A stretch of DNA of 64,000 nt, taken from NCBI RefSeq assembly GCF_039993895.1, contig NZ_CP121194.1, positions 3,782,001-3,846,000 on the forward strand. Direction: 5' to 3'. This DNA comes from Edaphobacter paludis (GTDB lineage Bacteria; Acidobacteriota; Terriglobia; Terriglobales; Acidobacteriaceae). The notes under the pieces were generated by a model, which was given only the letters and a program-made list of their open reading frames with translations, ran no database searches and was not told the origin of the DNA. Position numbers and translations under genes: made by a program. How positions within the stretch are numbered: the first letter of the stretch is position 1; each line of letters starts with the position of its first letter. Below, piece by piece: positions 15,793 through 23,683 of the stretch.

Positions 15793-15984
15793 CTAGATGG
15801 CCCGGAGAGCCTTTGCCGGAAGAAGGAAGATGGCGGCGATGAGCGCGAATGTGCCTTCGACTACGATGCCCAGCAGGCGGAAGGGCAGCAGGCATAGCCA
15901 GATGAGCGGATAGAGGAAGAGAGCGGCGAGCGCGAGCGGCCAGCAGATGAGGAGGAGGATGCAGAAGAGGAAGAGTTTGAGCAT
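15793..15984 (-). CDS. Small hydrophobic membrane protein
   Basis: 63-residue protein that is almost entirely hydrophobic, with two membrane segments (LFLFCILLLICWPLALAALF and LLGIVVEGTFALIAAIFLLP) joined by a short loop. A good ribosome site GGAGA lies 4 bases before ATG 15984, supporting translation. I do not recognise a named family. It lies alone between recX and the DUF429 gene, opposite in direction to both. Confidence 0.62.
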   Translation of the reverse strand: MLKLFLFCILLLICWPLALAALFLYPLIWLCLLPFRLLGIVVEGTFALIAAIFLLPAKALRAI

Positions 15985-16067
15985 GATGTCTCCGGCTTTC
16001 CAAGGCGGGGCTTGGGGGATGACTGCATAGAAGTTTACGCTGGAAGGAGGGCAAAGGTTCCAGGCGG

Positions 16068-17000
16068 GTGGAGATGCGGGCAGAGGCGATAGAGCGGGTG
16101 GTAGCGGTGGATTGGTCGGGCGATAAGGGGCCAGGACAGCGAAAGAAGATCTGGGCAGGAGTGTGGACGGCGGCCACAGGGAGGGTGAGCCTTGAGAGTG
16201 GGCGAACTCGCGTGGAGCTGGGGGAGTGGCTGGTGGAGCTGGCGCGGGAGACTCCGCGGATGGTGGTGGGCATCGATTGCTGCTTCAGTTTTCCGGCGTG
16301 GTTTCTGGCCGAGCATGGGTGCGCGACGATCTTCGACTTCTGGCAGCACGTGGCGGCGGGGCATGGCGAGCGCTGGCTGGCGCGGGAGTGCGAGGACGGG
16401 CGATTCTGGGGAAAGGTTGGCGCGTCGCGGACGGGAAAACGGCCGATGGAGTTTTGCGGCGATGGGCTGCGGCGGATGATGCGCGCAACGGATTGGGAGA
16501 ATAAGATCGCGCCACGGCAGGAGGGAGGCGATCCGGAACGCGCGGCGAAGATGTTTGGGATTACGGCGAAGTCGCCGTTTCAGATCGGCGGCTCGGGCAG
16601 CGTCGGGACGGGGTCGCTGCGGGCGATGCCGTTTCTGCTGCGGATGCGCGAGGCGGGATTTCGGGTTTGGCCGTTTGAGGACGCGGCTTTGGACGCGAAG
16701 AAGCCGCAGTCCTTACTGGTCGAGATGTATACACGGCTGCTGACGGGGCCGGTGGCGAAGAGCAATCCTGCGGCGCGGAAGGCTTATCTGGCGGCGAAGC
16801 AAAAGGAAGATGCCGCATATGCGGGGTTGTCCCGTGGCGTGATGGCGAAGGCACTGGGGTCGGAAGATGCCTTCGATGCTCTGGTTTGCGCGTTGGAGAT
16901 GGTTCGGTGGCGGGAGGAGTTTGCGAGGTTAAAGGCGACGAAGGATGCTGCATTGCGGCTGGAGGGGATTACGTGGCGGCCTGGAGTGCAAGCGGAATGA
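16068..17000 (+). CDS. DUF429 domain protein
   Basis: About 310 residues, DUF429 family, which is predicted to adopt an RNase H-like fold and act as a nuclease; no member in this class has an assigned substrate that I know. The N-terminal strand VVAVDWSGDKG carries the first acidic residue, followed by VVGIDCCFSFP and, near the C-terminus, SEDAFDALVCALEM, whose aspartates could complete an RNase H-type acidic site. The start is uncertain: GTG 16068 gives MEMRAEAIERV, ATG 16074 gives MRAEAIERV; neither has a close Shine-Dalgarno. It is followed by alaS, 47 bases away. Confidence 0.75.
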   Translation: MEMRAEAIERVVAVDWSGDKGPGQRKKIWAGVWTAATGRVSLESGRTRVELGEWLVELARETPRMVVGIDCCFSFPAWFLAEHGCATIFDFWQHVAAGHGERWLARECEDGRFWGKVGASRTGKRPMEFCGDGLRRMMRATDWENKIAPRQEGGDPERAAKMFGITAKSPFQIGGSGSVGTGSLRAMPFLLRMREAGFRVWPFEDAALDAKKPQSLLVEMYTRLLTGPVAKSNPAARKAYLAAKQKEDAAYAGLSRGVMAKALGSEDAFDALVCALEMVRWREEFARLKATKDAALRLEGITWRPGVQAE

Positions 17001-17047
17001 AGCTGCGTGTGCGAGAGCTTGAATCAGGCTGATAAACTTTCAGCTAT

Positions 17048-19738
17048 ATGGAATATCGTTCGGGAAGCCAGATTCGAGAAGACTTTTTGCGGTTTTTTGA
17101 GACCAAGGGGCACCGGCGCGTGCACTCTTCTTCGCTGGTGCCGGCGAACGATCCCACCCTGCTATTTACCAACGCAGGGATGAATCAGTTCAAAGACGTC
17201 TTCCTGGGCGCGGAGAAGCGCGAGTATTCGCGGGCGGCCAGTTCGCAGAAGTGTGTGCGTGCAGGCGGCAAGCACAACGATCTGGAGAACGTCGGCTTCA
17301 CGCGGCGGCACCATACCTTCTTCGAGATGCTGGGGAACTTCAGTTTTGGCGACTATTTCAAGAAGGATGCTATCGCGTATGCGTGGGAGCTGCTGACCTC
17401 GCCGCAGTGGTTCGGCATCGATAAGGCGAAGCTGTACGTCACGATCTTTGAGGGCGACGCAGCGGTTCCGCGCGATACGGAGGCGTACCAGTTCTGGCTC
17501 GATGTTGGCGTTCCAGCGGAGCGCATCTTCGCACTGGGCGCGGCGGATAACTTCTGGGCGATGGGCGATACCGGGCCTTGCGGACCGTGTTCGGAGATTT
17601 ATTACGACCTCGGTATCGCGGCTTCGGAGACAGGCGAGGACGTTCCTTTTCCAAAAGACGAGCAGCGCTACGTCGAGATCTGGAACCTGGTCTTCATGCA
17701 GTTCGACCGCAGCAGTGATGGCGTGTTGACCCCCCTGCCCAAGCCTTCGATTGATACAGGCATGGGGCTGGAACGGGTGTCAGCGGTGTTGCAGGGAGTA
17801 TTGTCGAACTTTGAGACGGACTTGTTTACTCCGCTGATTATGCGGGCGGAGCAGTTGACGGGGCATAAGGTTGAACCCGAACACGAGGTGGATGATCGCT
17901 CGCGCGCTTCACTGCGGATTATCGCTGACCATGCCCGCGCGGCTACGTTTCTTATTTCGGATGGGGTTCATCCACAGAATGAAGGCCGCGGCTATGTGCT
18001 GCGGAAGATTCTGCGTCGTGGGATTCGGCATGGACGCCTTCTGGGGCAGGAGAAGCCCTTCATGCATGAGATGGTCTTCGCCGTTCGCGATGAGATGGGT
18101 GCAGCCTATCCGGAGCTGAAGGAGTCCGCTGACCGTGTGGCGAAGGTGGTGTTGGCTGAGGAGCAGCAGTTTGCGCGCACGCTGGAGCTTGGGCTGCGGC
18201 AGATGAATGAGGAGACCTTGCGGTCGGGCGCATTGGCGTTCCGGCTGTACGAGACGTTTGGAATGCCGCTGGATTTCATGGTCGATGCGGCGCGCGATGC
18301 CGGCATTGAGTTTGATATGACGGGCTTCGATGCTGCCAAGGAAGAGGAGCAGCAGCGGGCGCGTGCTTCGTGGAAGGGTGGCTCGCAGAAGTCGGCGGCG
18401 CCGGTCTATCGCGAGTTGCCGAAGACGGAGTTTGAGGGCTACCTGGCGCTGCGGGTCGATGGCGCTCGGATCCTTGCACTGGTGAAGGATGGCGTAGGCG
18501 TGCCGGAGCTGAAGGCTGGGGAGCAGGGCGAGGTGGTGCTTGATGCGACCAGCTTTTACGCCGACTCGGGTGGGCAGGTGGGCGATAGGGGCTGGCTGTA
18601 TTCGGACGACCACAATACGGTTGTGGCCGACGTCAGCGGGGCCACCAAGCCGGTGCAGGGCGTCTTCGCGCATAAGGTCGTGGCGCGGCAGACGCTCGCC
18701 GTCGGCGATGTGGTGGATACAGTCGTCGATGCGGAGAATAGGCGTGCGACGGAGCGAAATCATACCGGCACCCACCTGCTCCACGCGGCGTTGCGCGAGG
18801 TTTTGGGCAAACATGTGAAACAGGCGGGGTCGCTGGTGAACGCTTCGCGGCTGCGATTTGACTTTTCGCACTTCACCGGCGTCGCCGATGAGGAGTTGCA
18901 GGAGATTGAGGACATCGTTAATCGGCAGGTGCTGGGAAACGCGACCGTGCAGACCCTGGTGGACGTGCCTATCGACGTTGCCGTGAATGAGCTTGGCGCG
19001 ATGGCGTTGTTTGGGGAAAAGTATGGCGACCGAGTGCGCGTCGTCAAAATCGGCGACTTTTCGACCGAGCTTTGCGGCGGAACCCATACTGAAGCGACTG
19101 GAGAGATTGGGCTAATCAAGCTGGTTGGCGAGGGCTCGGTCTCGTCCGGCGTGCGCCGGGTTGAGGCCGTGAGCGGCATAGGAGCGCTGACGGAGTTCCG
19201 GCGTGGATTTGACGTTGCCAAGGTTGTCGGTCAGATGGTCGGAACTGGCTCTGATGACGCGAGCCCTGCGGACGCGTTGCGCCATAGGATCGCGGCGCAG
19301 GAAGAAGAGATGAAGAAGCTGCGACGCGAGCTGGACACCGTTCGTATGAAGTCGGCTTCGGCTTCCGTCTCGGACGCGGCTTCTTCCGCTGTTGAAGTCA
19401 AGGGAATCAAGGTGTTGGCGCTGCGAGTCGATGCGCTGGGTAATTCGCAGGACGCCAAGGGCCAGATGAGGACGCTGGTGGACAACCTGCGTACCAAACT
19501 CGGCAGCGGCGTCGTGGTTCTTGGCGCTGGTTCGGATGGCAAGGTCTCGTTGATCGTTGGCGTGACCAAGGACCTTACCGCGAAGTTGCAGGCCGGAAAG
19601 ATCGTAGGACTGCTGGCGGGAATGGTCGGCGGCAAGGGCGGAGGGCGGCCCGATCTGGCGGAGGCTGGAGGCAACGATGTCTCGGCACTGGATGGCGCGC
19701 TTGCCAAGGCAGCTTCGATTGTCGAGGGATTGTTGTAG
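17048..19738 (+). CDS. alaS: Alanine--tRNA ligase
   Basis: Class II aminoacyl-tRNA synthetase charging tRNA-Ala, with editing of mis-activated Ser and Gly. Order: aminoacylation core (about 1-460) with [34 protein letters not shown] and TGMGLERV; editing domain (about 560-720) with zinc-type motif [12 protein letters not shown] and CGGTH; and C-terminal oligomerisation/C-Ala domain with the glycine-rich [18 protein letters not shown]. Full length at 896 residues. The start [18 protein letters not shown] is conserved. A strong bidirectional terminator (19868) separates it from a convergent membrane-protein gene. Confidence 0.97.
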   Translation: MEYRSGSQIREDFLRFFETKGHRRVHSSSLVPANDPTLLFTNAGMNQFKDVFLGAEKREYSRAASSQKCVRAGGKHNDLENVGFTRRHHTFFEMLGNFSFGDYFKKDAIAYAWELLTSPQWFGIDKAKLYVTIFEGDAAVPRDTEAYQFWLDVGVPAERIFALGAADNFWAMGDTGPCGPCSEIYYDLGIAASETGEDVPFPKDEQRYVEIWNLVFMQFDRSSDGVLTPLPKPSIDTGMGLERVSAVLQGVLSNFETDLFTPLIMRAEQLTGHKVEPEHEVDDRSRASLRIIADHARAATFLISDGVHPQNEGRGYVLRKILRRGIRHGRLLGQEKPFMHEMVFAVRDEMGAAYPELKESADRVAKVVLAEEQQFARTLELGLRQMNEETLRSGALAFRLYETFGMPLDFMVDAARDAGIEFDMTGFDAAKEEEQQRARASWKGGSQKSAAPVYRELPKTEFEGYLALRVDGARILALVKDGVGVPELKAGEQGEVVLDATSFYADSGGQVGDRGWLYSDDHNTVVADVSGATKPVQGVFAHKVVARQTLAVGDVVDTVVDAENRRATERNHTGTHLLHAALREVLGKHVKQAGSLVNASRLRFDFSHFTGVADEELQEIEDIVNRQVLGNATVQTLVDVPIDVAVNELGAMALFGEKYGDRVRVVKIGDFSTELCGGTHTEATGEIGLIKLVGEGSVSSGVRRVEAVSGIGALTEFRRGFDVAKVVGQMVGTGSDDASPADALRHRIAAQEEEMKKLRRELDTVRMKSASASVSDAASSAVEVKGIKVLALRVDALGNSQDAKGQMRTLVDNLRTKLGSGVVVLGAGSDGKVSLIVGVTKDLTAKLQAGKIVGLLAGMVGGKGGGRPDLAEAGGNDVSALDGALAKAASIVEGLL

Positions 19739-19867
19739 CTAATTAATTAAGCTCCCGACAAACTGGACCAATCTGCACCGATGACCCCGATGTCTGACTA
19801 TTTGAGGGCGCTGGAGATTGGAATACCAGGAAGTTGTCTTTGAAATTGATAGGGACGGTGGAAAGGG

Positions 19868-19898
19868 AAACGGCAACAGCGGAGAGCTGTTGCCGTTT
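19868..19898. terminator. Bidirectional terminator between alaS and the membrane-protein gene
   Basis: A perfect 13-bp inverted repeat (core CGGCAACAGC / GCTGTTGCCG) with a GGAGA loop, flanked by AAA on the left and TTT on the right, so it can stop transcription from both sides of this convergent pair. Confidence 0.85.
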
Positions 19899-19920
19899 TC
19901 TTACAGGTATTCAGTAGTTC

Positions 19921-20835
19921 TTATGCGGAGATGGAGCGCAGATTGGAGGTTGGGTGCGCTTCAACCTTCTGCGGGGCCATCATCGCGGAGGCACGCTTCA
20001 TGAGCTCTATCTCAGCCGGGGCAAAGAGCTCCGGAGGGATACCGCCGATTGCAACGTAACCAGGCTCGTCGCCCAGAGCAGCAGAAATCTGATTCCAGCG
20101 ATGAAAGGGCGAGGTAGTGGGCAGTAGGATCATCCGGCGCTTCGGTTCCGGTAACGCAAAGTAAGTCGACCAGATGCAAAGGGTAACGCATATGGCAAAA
20201 CCACCAATCAAGTTTACAGCTGATTCCATGGTCGAATTGTGGGCAATCCAAGCTGCTCGCACTAGATCGGTCGTCGCCAGAATTCCAAGACCGAGGCTAA
20301 CCCCAAATATCCGGCTGCGATGAGACAGTCCCATGGGCCGAATCGCGAAGCACACAAAAATAAGCAGACAGAGGGTGAGGATACTCGATGTCCGCTGCAT
20401 CTGCGTGACTAAGCCGACGATAAACTCTTTGCCTGATTGATTTGGGGCAATGGCGAGACCAACGGTAACTGCTACCGAGATTGCAGCCACCCAACGGAAG
20501 ATCAACATTCCTAATGCTTGAAGTCCCTTCAATGGGGCCATGGCAAGTTTGAAGATGCTATAGATGATTAAAATCGAGAGGATAGCCTCGATAGCGTAGG
20601 AACCCCAGTAACTGTAGAAATAAATACGATAAGCACTGCCAGCTTCAACGACACTCACATGAATCATGGCTTTCAGGCCTAAGTACACCAAGTCAGAAGC
20701 CAACCTGACCGAAAGCAATGCCACGAGATAGATGTAGTTACGCCAAGGCTTGATGCGCAAAAGAAACAAGAGAGCCGCCGCACATAGCAGAGGTTCGAGA
20801 TAAGTGAAGAACGATACTAGCCACGTACTGATCAT
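19921..20835 (-). CDS. Multi-pass membrane protein of unknown function
   Basis: 304-residue integral membrane protein with about seven hydrophobic helices in the first 235 residues and a soluble C-terminal tail of about 70 residues. I do not recognise a named family; the topology is receptor- or sensor-like, but there is no visible kinase, cyclase or DNA-binding domain. Base composition is lower in GC than the neighbours. The gene lies 106 bases behind a 58-residue exported peptide on the same strand. Its leader can fold into a hairpin that includes the GGGGACGG upstream of ATG 20835, which could limit translation. Convergent with alaS. Confidence 0.72.
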   Translation of the reverse strand: MISTWLVSFFTYLEPLLCAAALLFLLRIKPWRNYIYLVALLSVRLASDLVYLGLKAMIHVSVVEAGSAYRIYFYSYWGSYAIEAILSILIIYSIFKLAMAPLKGLQALGMLIFRWVAAISVAVTVGLAIAPNQSGKEFIVGLVTQMQRTSSILTLCLLIFVCFAIRPMGLSHRSRIFGVSLGLGILATTDLVRAAWIAHNSTMESAVNLIGGFAICVTLCIWSTYFALPEPKRRMILLPTTSPFHRWNQISAALGDEPGYVAIGGIPPELFAPAEIELMKRASAMMAPQKVEAHPTSNLRSISA

Positions 20836-20843
20836 CTTGCCGT

Positions 20844-20883
20844 CCCCGTGAGGCTATTAAGAAGCCTAGTCGATTCCACGGGG
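20844..20883 (-). promoter_or_regulatory. Hairpin in the leader of the membrane-protein gene
   Basis: CCCCGTG (20844-20850) can pair with CACGGGG (20877-20883), and AGGCT (20851-20855) with AGCCT (20863-20867). The structure begins 8 bases upstream of the start codon, and its proximal arm holds the only purine-rich candidate ribosome site. It may control access to the start, or act as an attenuator after the upstream peptide gene. Confidence 0.4.
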
Positions 20884-20941
20884 GTGCACAACAATTAAAT
20901 CGCACTATTTTGCACAAATTGGATGATCAGGAACCTCGGAA

Positions 20942-21118
20942 CTACCAGCCACCGTTCATACCGCAGGCATTAGGGGCGTTCGGGGGGCATACAGGAGTCG
21001 GACCGGCGCTGACCTTGGCGGTGATGATGGTCTTGGCGGAGGCGGAGGAGGTCTGGGTGGAAGCAGCGGCGCCGGTGAGAACGAGGACGATTGCGAAAGT
21101 GCGGACGATGTTTTGCAT
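20942..21118 (-). CDS. 58-residue exported peptide precursor
   Basis: Short open frame starting MQNIVRTFAIVLVLTGAAAS, a typical signal peptide with cleavage near ASA, then a mature part of about 30 residues ending CPPNAPNACGMNGGW. The two cysteines, seven residues apart, could form one disulfide loop; the C-terminus GGW is unusual. I know of no named family. It is preferred over the 90-residue plus-strand frame covering the same bases because only the minus-strand product has a coherent signal peptide and cysteine pattern. It lies 106 bases upstream of a seven-helix membrane protein on the same strand, which suggests they function together. No strong ribosome site is seen. Confidence 0.6.
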   Translation of the reverse strand: MQNIVRTFAIVLVLTGAAASTQTSSASAKTIITAKVSAGPTPVCPPNAPNACGMNGGW

Positions 21119-21682
21119 GATGTGTACCCCAGAAGTTGTATTTTCTATCCACGAATTTTGCTGGACAGATTCGATGAATTGAGATTAAGATGGATTTGGA
21201 ACTAAGTCCATTAGAATCAAATACATACTGGAATATGAACCTGCTGAAGTGACCGACGTAATCACGAATTTTCGCAAATACGCAAAATCCTGCAGTTAAT
21301 TTCTTCGATAAACGGAATCTGTATTCTCTTTTTTAGCGCGGGATCGGAAGAAATTACCTAATGCGGAAACCCTGAGATGCCTAAAATCATTCCCTAGTTG
21401 CCGAGTTTTGGGTTGAGAAATCAGGCTCTATCTCTCGTCTTCCATAGTGCGGCACGCAGGATATCCCCGCTCAGACACTCAACGTCGCTTGGATCGACGT
21501 GACGAAAGCTCATGCAGGATTCTTCAAGGCAAGGAATGCCTTGGTCCAGATGACGTGGATTTACGTATTTTAGGGGAGGCTATCCCTCCCCATCCTTCGC
21601 AAAAATGTGAAGGATGGGCCACCAGGGATTTGTGGGCTTAAAGAGGAAAAACGGTCGAATCAGCGTGCAGAATCGAGATAAA
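21119..21682. other. 564-base intergenic region
   Basis: AT-richer than its surroundings, between the exported peptide and infC. I see no convincing gene. It holds a 10-bp hairpin (see the repeat at 21589) close to the 3' end of infC, and the promoter of the peptide gene should lie near 21130-21200. Confidence 0.5.
21589..21618. repeat. Intergenic hairpin downstream of infC
   Basis: CCCATCCTTC (21589-21598) pairs perfectly with GAAGGATGGG (21609-21618) across a 10-base A-rich loop. It lies about 65 bases beyond the infC stop and may end the infC transcript or be one copy of a dispersed palindrome. Confidence 0.5.
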
Positions 21683-22300
21683 TCAGGCCTGAGTGGGAGC
21701 TGGTTCAGCAGGTTCTGCCGACGCGGGAAACGCAGGTACCGGTTTCTTTGCCGGAACGACTTCAGCCTTCTTTGAAGGCGCAAGAATGGCATGGAGGGTC
21801 GTGCCTTCCATGCGCGGCATGAATTCGACCAGTCCGGCGTCTCCTATATCTAGGATGAGGCGGTTAATGATCTTGTAACCGAGGTCGCGGTGCGCCATCT
21901 GGCGACCTTTGAAACGGAGCGATGCCTTGACCTTGTCGCCATCGCCGAGGAAGCGGACGGCCTGGTTTTTCTTGGTCTGGTAATCGTGTTCGTCTACCGT
22001 GACCGAGAACTTGACCTCTTTAATGACAATGATCTTTTGCTTCTTGCGGGCGGCGCGGTCGCTCTTGTCTTTCTCGTAGAGGAACTTGCCGTAGTCCTGG
22101 ATTTTACAGACGGGGGGAACGGCGTTGGGGGATATCTCTACGAGATCCAGCGCGCGTTCGCGGGCCATTTTAAGGGCTTCGAAGGGAGCCATGACGCCGA
22201 GTTGTTCGCCGTTCTCGTCGATGACGCGAATTTCGCGGGCGCGGATACGTTCATTGGTGCGGATGAAAGACTTGGCGGAACGTTTATCAATTGGGGGAAT
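21683..22300 (-). CDS. infC: Translation initiation factor IF-3 with ATT start
   Basis: IF-3 binds the 30S subunit, prevents premature 50S joining and checks the start codon. N-domain (RTNERIRAREIRVIDENGEQLGVM), linker, and C-domain (KVKASLRFKGRQMAHRDLG) are all present; a 30-residue Ala/Pro/Lys tail is added. The first ATG (22192) lies inside the N-domain. The frame continues back to ATT 22300, preceded by GGAGG at 6 bases, giving MPPIDKRSAKSFIRTNER. A non-ATG start of infC is the classic autoregulatory device: excess IF-3 rejects its own ATT. No rpmI or rplT follows, unlike many bacteria. Convergent neighbours: none; divergent from the receiver-protein gene. Confidence 0.95.
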   Translation of the reverse strand: MPPIDKRSAKSFIRTNERIRAREIRVIDENGEQLGVMAPFEALKMARERALDLVEISPNAVPPVCKIQDYGKFLYEKDKSDRAARKKQKIIVIKEVKFSVTVDEHDYQTKKNQAVRFLGDGDKVKASLRFKGRQMAHRDLGYKIINRLILDIGDAGLVEFMPRMEGTTLHAILAPSKKAEVVPAKKPVPAFPASAEPAEPAPTQA

Positions 22301-22390
22301 AGGTCGCCTCCACAGCGTGCATTGCGGCTCGCTATGCGTTTGTATAGGGTTAGGCGCATCCTTAAGGTTAAAGGTTGCGCTGCAACGTAA

Positions 22391-22396
22391 AGTATA
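22391..22396 (-). promoter_or_regulatory. Extended -10 promoter for infC
   Basis: On the minus strand the sequence TGCTATACT gives an extended -10 (TGn plus TATACT) about 90 bases upstream of the ATT start. The -35 region is poor, as is common for extended -10 promoters. The long leader would leave room for control. Confidence 0.5.
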
Positions 22397-22519
22397 GCAC
22401 TTTCGATGCCACGGTCGGCATGGAGCGCCACGGGGCTCCAGCGGCTTTCATAACCGAGTTTGCTTTGGAGATGCGATAACGGATACTGTGTGTATGCTCC
22501 CAATGGTGAGAGGAAACGA

Positions 22520-23080
22520 ATGAAACGTCGAATACTGCTTGTAGATGATGAAGTTGCTGTGCTGTTGACTTTGAAGGCTGTGCTGGAGATTAGCGGATTC
22601 GAAGTGGATACCGCCGCTTCAGCGAAAGAAGGCAAGTCGAAGCTGCATACGCATGAGTATCACATGGTGATTACAGACATGCGTATGGAGAAGGAGGCAT
22701 CAGGCCTGGAAGTGATCAAGGCAGCGCGGGCGGCATCGTACCGGCCGGCAGTGGCACTGCTAACGGCGTTTCCGACGGCGGACGAGGACTGGCAGGAGAT
22801 GGGCGCAGACAAGATGCTGGTCAAGCCAATGCACACGCGCGTCCTGCTTGAACAGCTTGAAAAGCTCTTGGCTTCACATGAAAACAAACTGGCGAATGGG
22901 GCGGGATCAAAGAAGGACCCTGCGCCGAAGACGCCGAGCAAGAAAGCTCCGGCAAAGACAGCTCTGGCAAAGAAGACCCCAGGCATCAAGGCTCCGGCAA
23001 AGAAGGCGGCAGCAAAGAAGACACCTGCTAAAGCTTCTACCAAGAAGACAGCGAAGAAGGTTTCGGCTCGAAATAAATAA
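22520..23080 (+). CDS. Response regulator receiver domain fused to a histone H1-like tail
   Basis: 186 residues in two parts. Residues 1-120 are a CheY-like receiver with acidic pocket D9-D10, phospho-acceptor D53 (MVITDMRM), T82 and K102. Residues 125-186 are a repetitive Lys/Ala/Pro tail (KKAPAK, KKTPAK, KKAAAKK units) like bacterial histone H1-like proteins, expected to bind DNA or RNA non-specifically. There is no conventional output domain. ATG 22520 has GAGAGGAAA 4-5 bases upstream. Its stop directly abuts that of a convergent HisKA-like gene, hinting at a partner. The repeats of AAG codons make the tail prone to length variation. Confidence 0.85.
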   Translation: MKRRILLVDDEVAVLLTLKAVLEISGFEVDTAASAKEGKSKLHTHEYHMVITDMRMEKEASGLEVIKAARAASYRPAVALLTAFPTADEDWQEMGADKMLVKPMHTRVLLEQLEKLLASHENKLANGAGSKKDPAPKTPSKKAPAKTALAKKTPGIKAPAKKAAAKKTPAKASTKKTAKKVSARNK

Positions 23081-23344
23081 TTAGCTGGGGCTATGAGTCT
23101 TGATGTAGTTGCGAAGGGCACCGTTGAGATCGAGAGCCTTCTGAACGCCGCCGTCTAACATCCGCAGCCAGTCGGAGGCGGGCTCCTTCATCTCGGTGGT
23201 GCTGAGGAGATAGCTCGTCTGCACGATGATCTCGAGGGCATTGCTGAGGTCGTGGGCGAGCTTGCGTATCTCGATGGCCAGGTCTTCGGGAATCTGAGGA
23301 GTGCTGCCGCCGTTCTGAGAGAGTAAGGGATTTTGTTCGGTCAT
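23081..23344 (-). CDS. Stand-alone HisKA/histidine-phosphotransfer-like small protein
   Basis: 87-residue helical protein. The segment KLAHDLSNALEIIVQTSYLL (H31-D32, N35) resembles the H-box of HisKA dimerisation domains (HDxxN), but there is no ATP-binding HATPase domain, so it cannot autophosphorylate. It might pass phosphate to, or dephosphorylate, a receiver, plausibly the one encoded tail-to-tail next door. I chose ATG 23344 because the upstream open frame reads through low-complexity sequence toward the tRNA gene. Family assignment is by motif only. Alternative: unrelated helical bundle. Confidence 0.6.
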   Translation of the reverse strand: MTEQNPLLSQNGGSTPQIPEDLAIEIRKLAHDLSNALEIIVQTSYLLSTTEMKEPASDWLRMLDGGVQKALDLNGALRNYIKTHSPS

Positions 23345-23495
23345 AGGTAAATGTTCCTGCGTCACAGGTAATGAGATGCCAGATCGAGGAATAGGTCTCT
23401 TACGCTGTAGTGGAATTGACAGCGGCCCGCACGTTTGCGAGACTGAATGCTCGGGGTTTAGTGGTTTTCGGCTCTGGCTGGAACGCTTACACCGT

Positions 23496-23582
23496 GCCGT
23501 AGTGGCGGAATTGGCAGACGCGCATGGTTCAGGTCCATGTACTCGCAAGGGTGTGGGGGTTCGAGTCCCCCCTTCGGCACCA
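23496..23582 (+). tRNA. tRNA-Leu (anticodon CAG)
   Basis: 87-base type II tRNA: acceptor GCCGTAG pairing with CTTCGGC (one U-U mismatch), D arm TGGCGGAATTGGCAGACGC, anticodon stem CATGG/CCATG with CAG at 23530-23532, a long variable arm, T arm GGGGGTTCGAGTCCCCC, and encoded CCA. Reads CUG codons, the most used Leu codon here. Confidence 0.96.
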
Positions 23583-23592
23583 AAGATCTATG

Positions 23593-23622
23593 AAAATGAG
23601 CACCTTTCGAGGTGCTCATTTT
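23593..23622 (+). terminator. Terminator of the tRNA-Leu transcript
   Basis: Perfect 13-bp stem (AAAATGAGCACCT / AGGTGCTCATTTT) with a TTCG tetraloop and trailing TTTT G TTT, 10 bases after the tRNA. Confidence 0.9.
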
Positions 23623-23683
23623 GTTTGTGGCACTCTGCCTCTGACCCCATGGAGTCGGCGGTCATTTATCCTGAATCTCGACT

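Noticed and set aside
17909..19087. 392-codon minus-strand frame inside alaS
   Set aside because: Opposite an unmistakable alanyl-tRNA synthetase; product is His/Arg/Leu-rich with no family signature.
20910..21182. 90-codon plus-strand frame over the small peptide gene
   Set aside because: No signal peptide or conserved pattern; the minus strand gives a coherent signal peptide and cysteine loop.
21447..21641. 64-codon frame in the infC-peptide intergenic region
   Set aside because: Reads through the palindromic hairpin; composition and start give no support.
22900..23070. Repetitive AAG/GCT codons as a tandem DNA repeat or CRISPR-like array
   Set aside because: Units are short, imperfect and in frame; they encode the Lys/Ala/Pro tail of the receiver protein.
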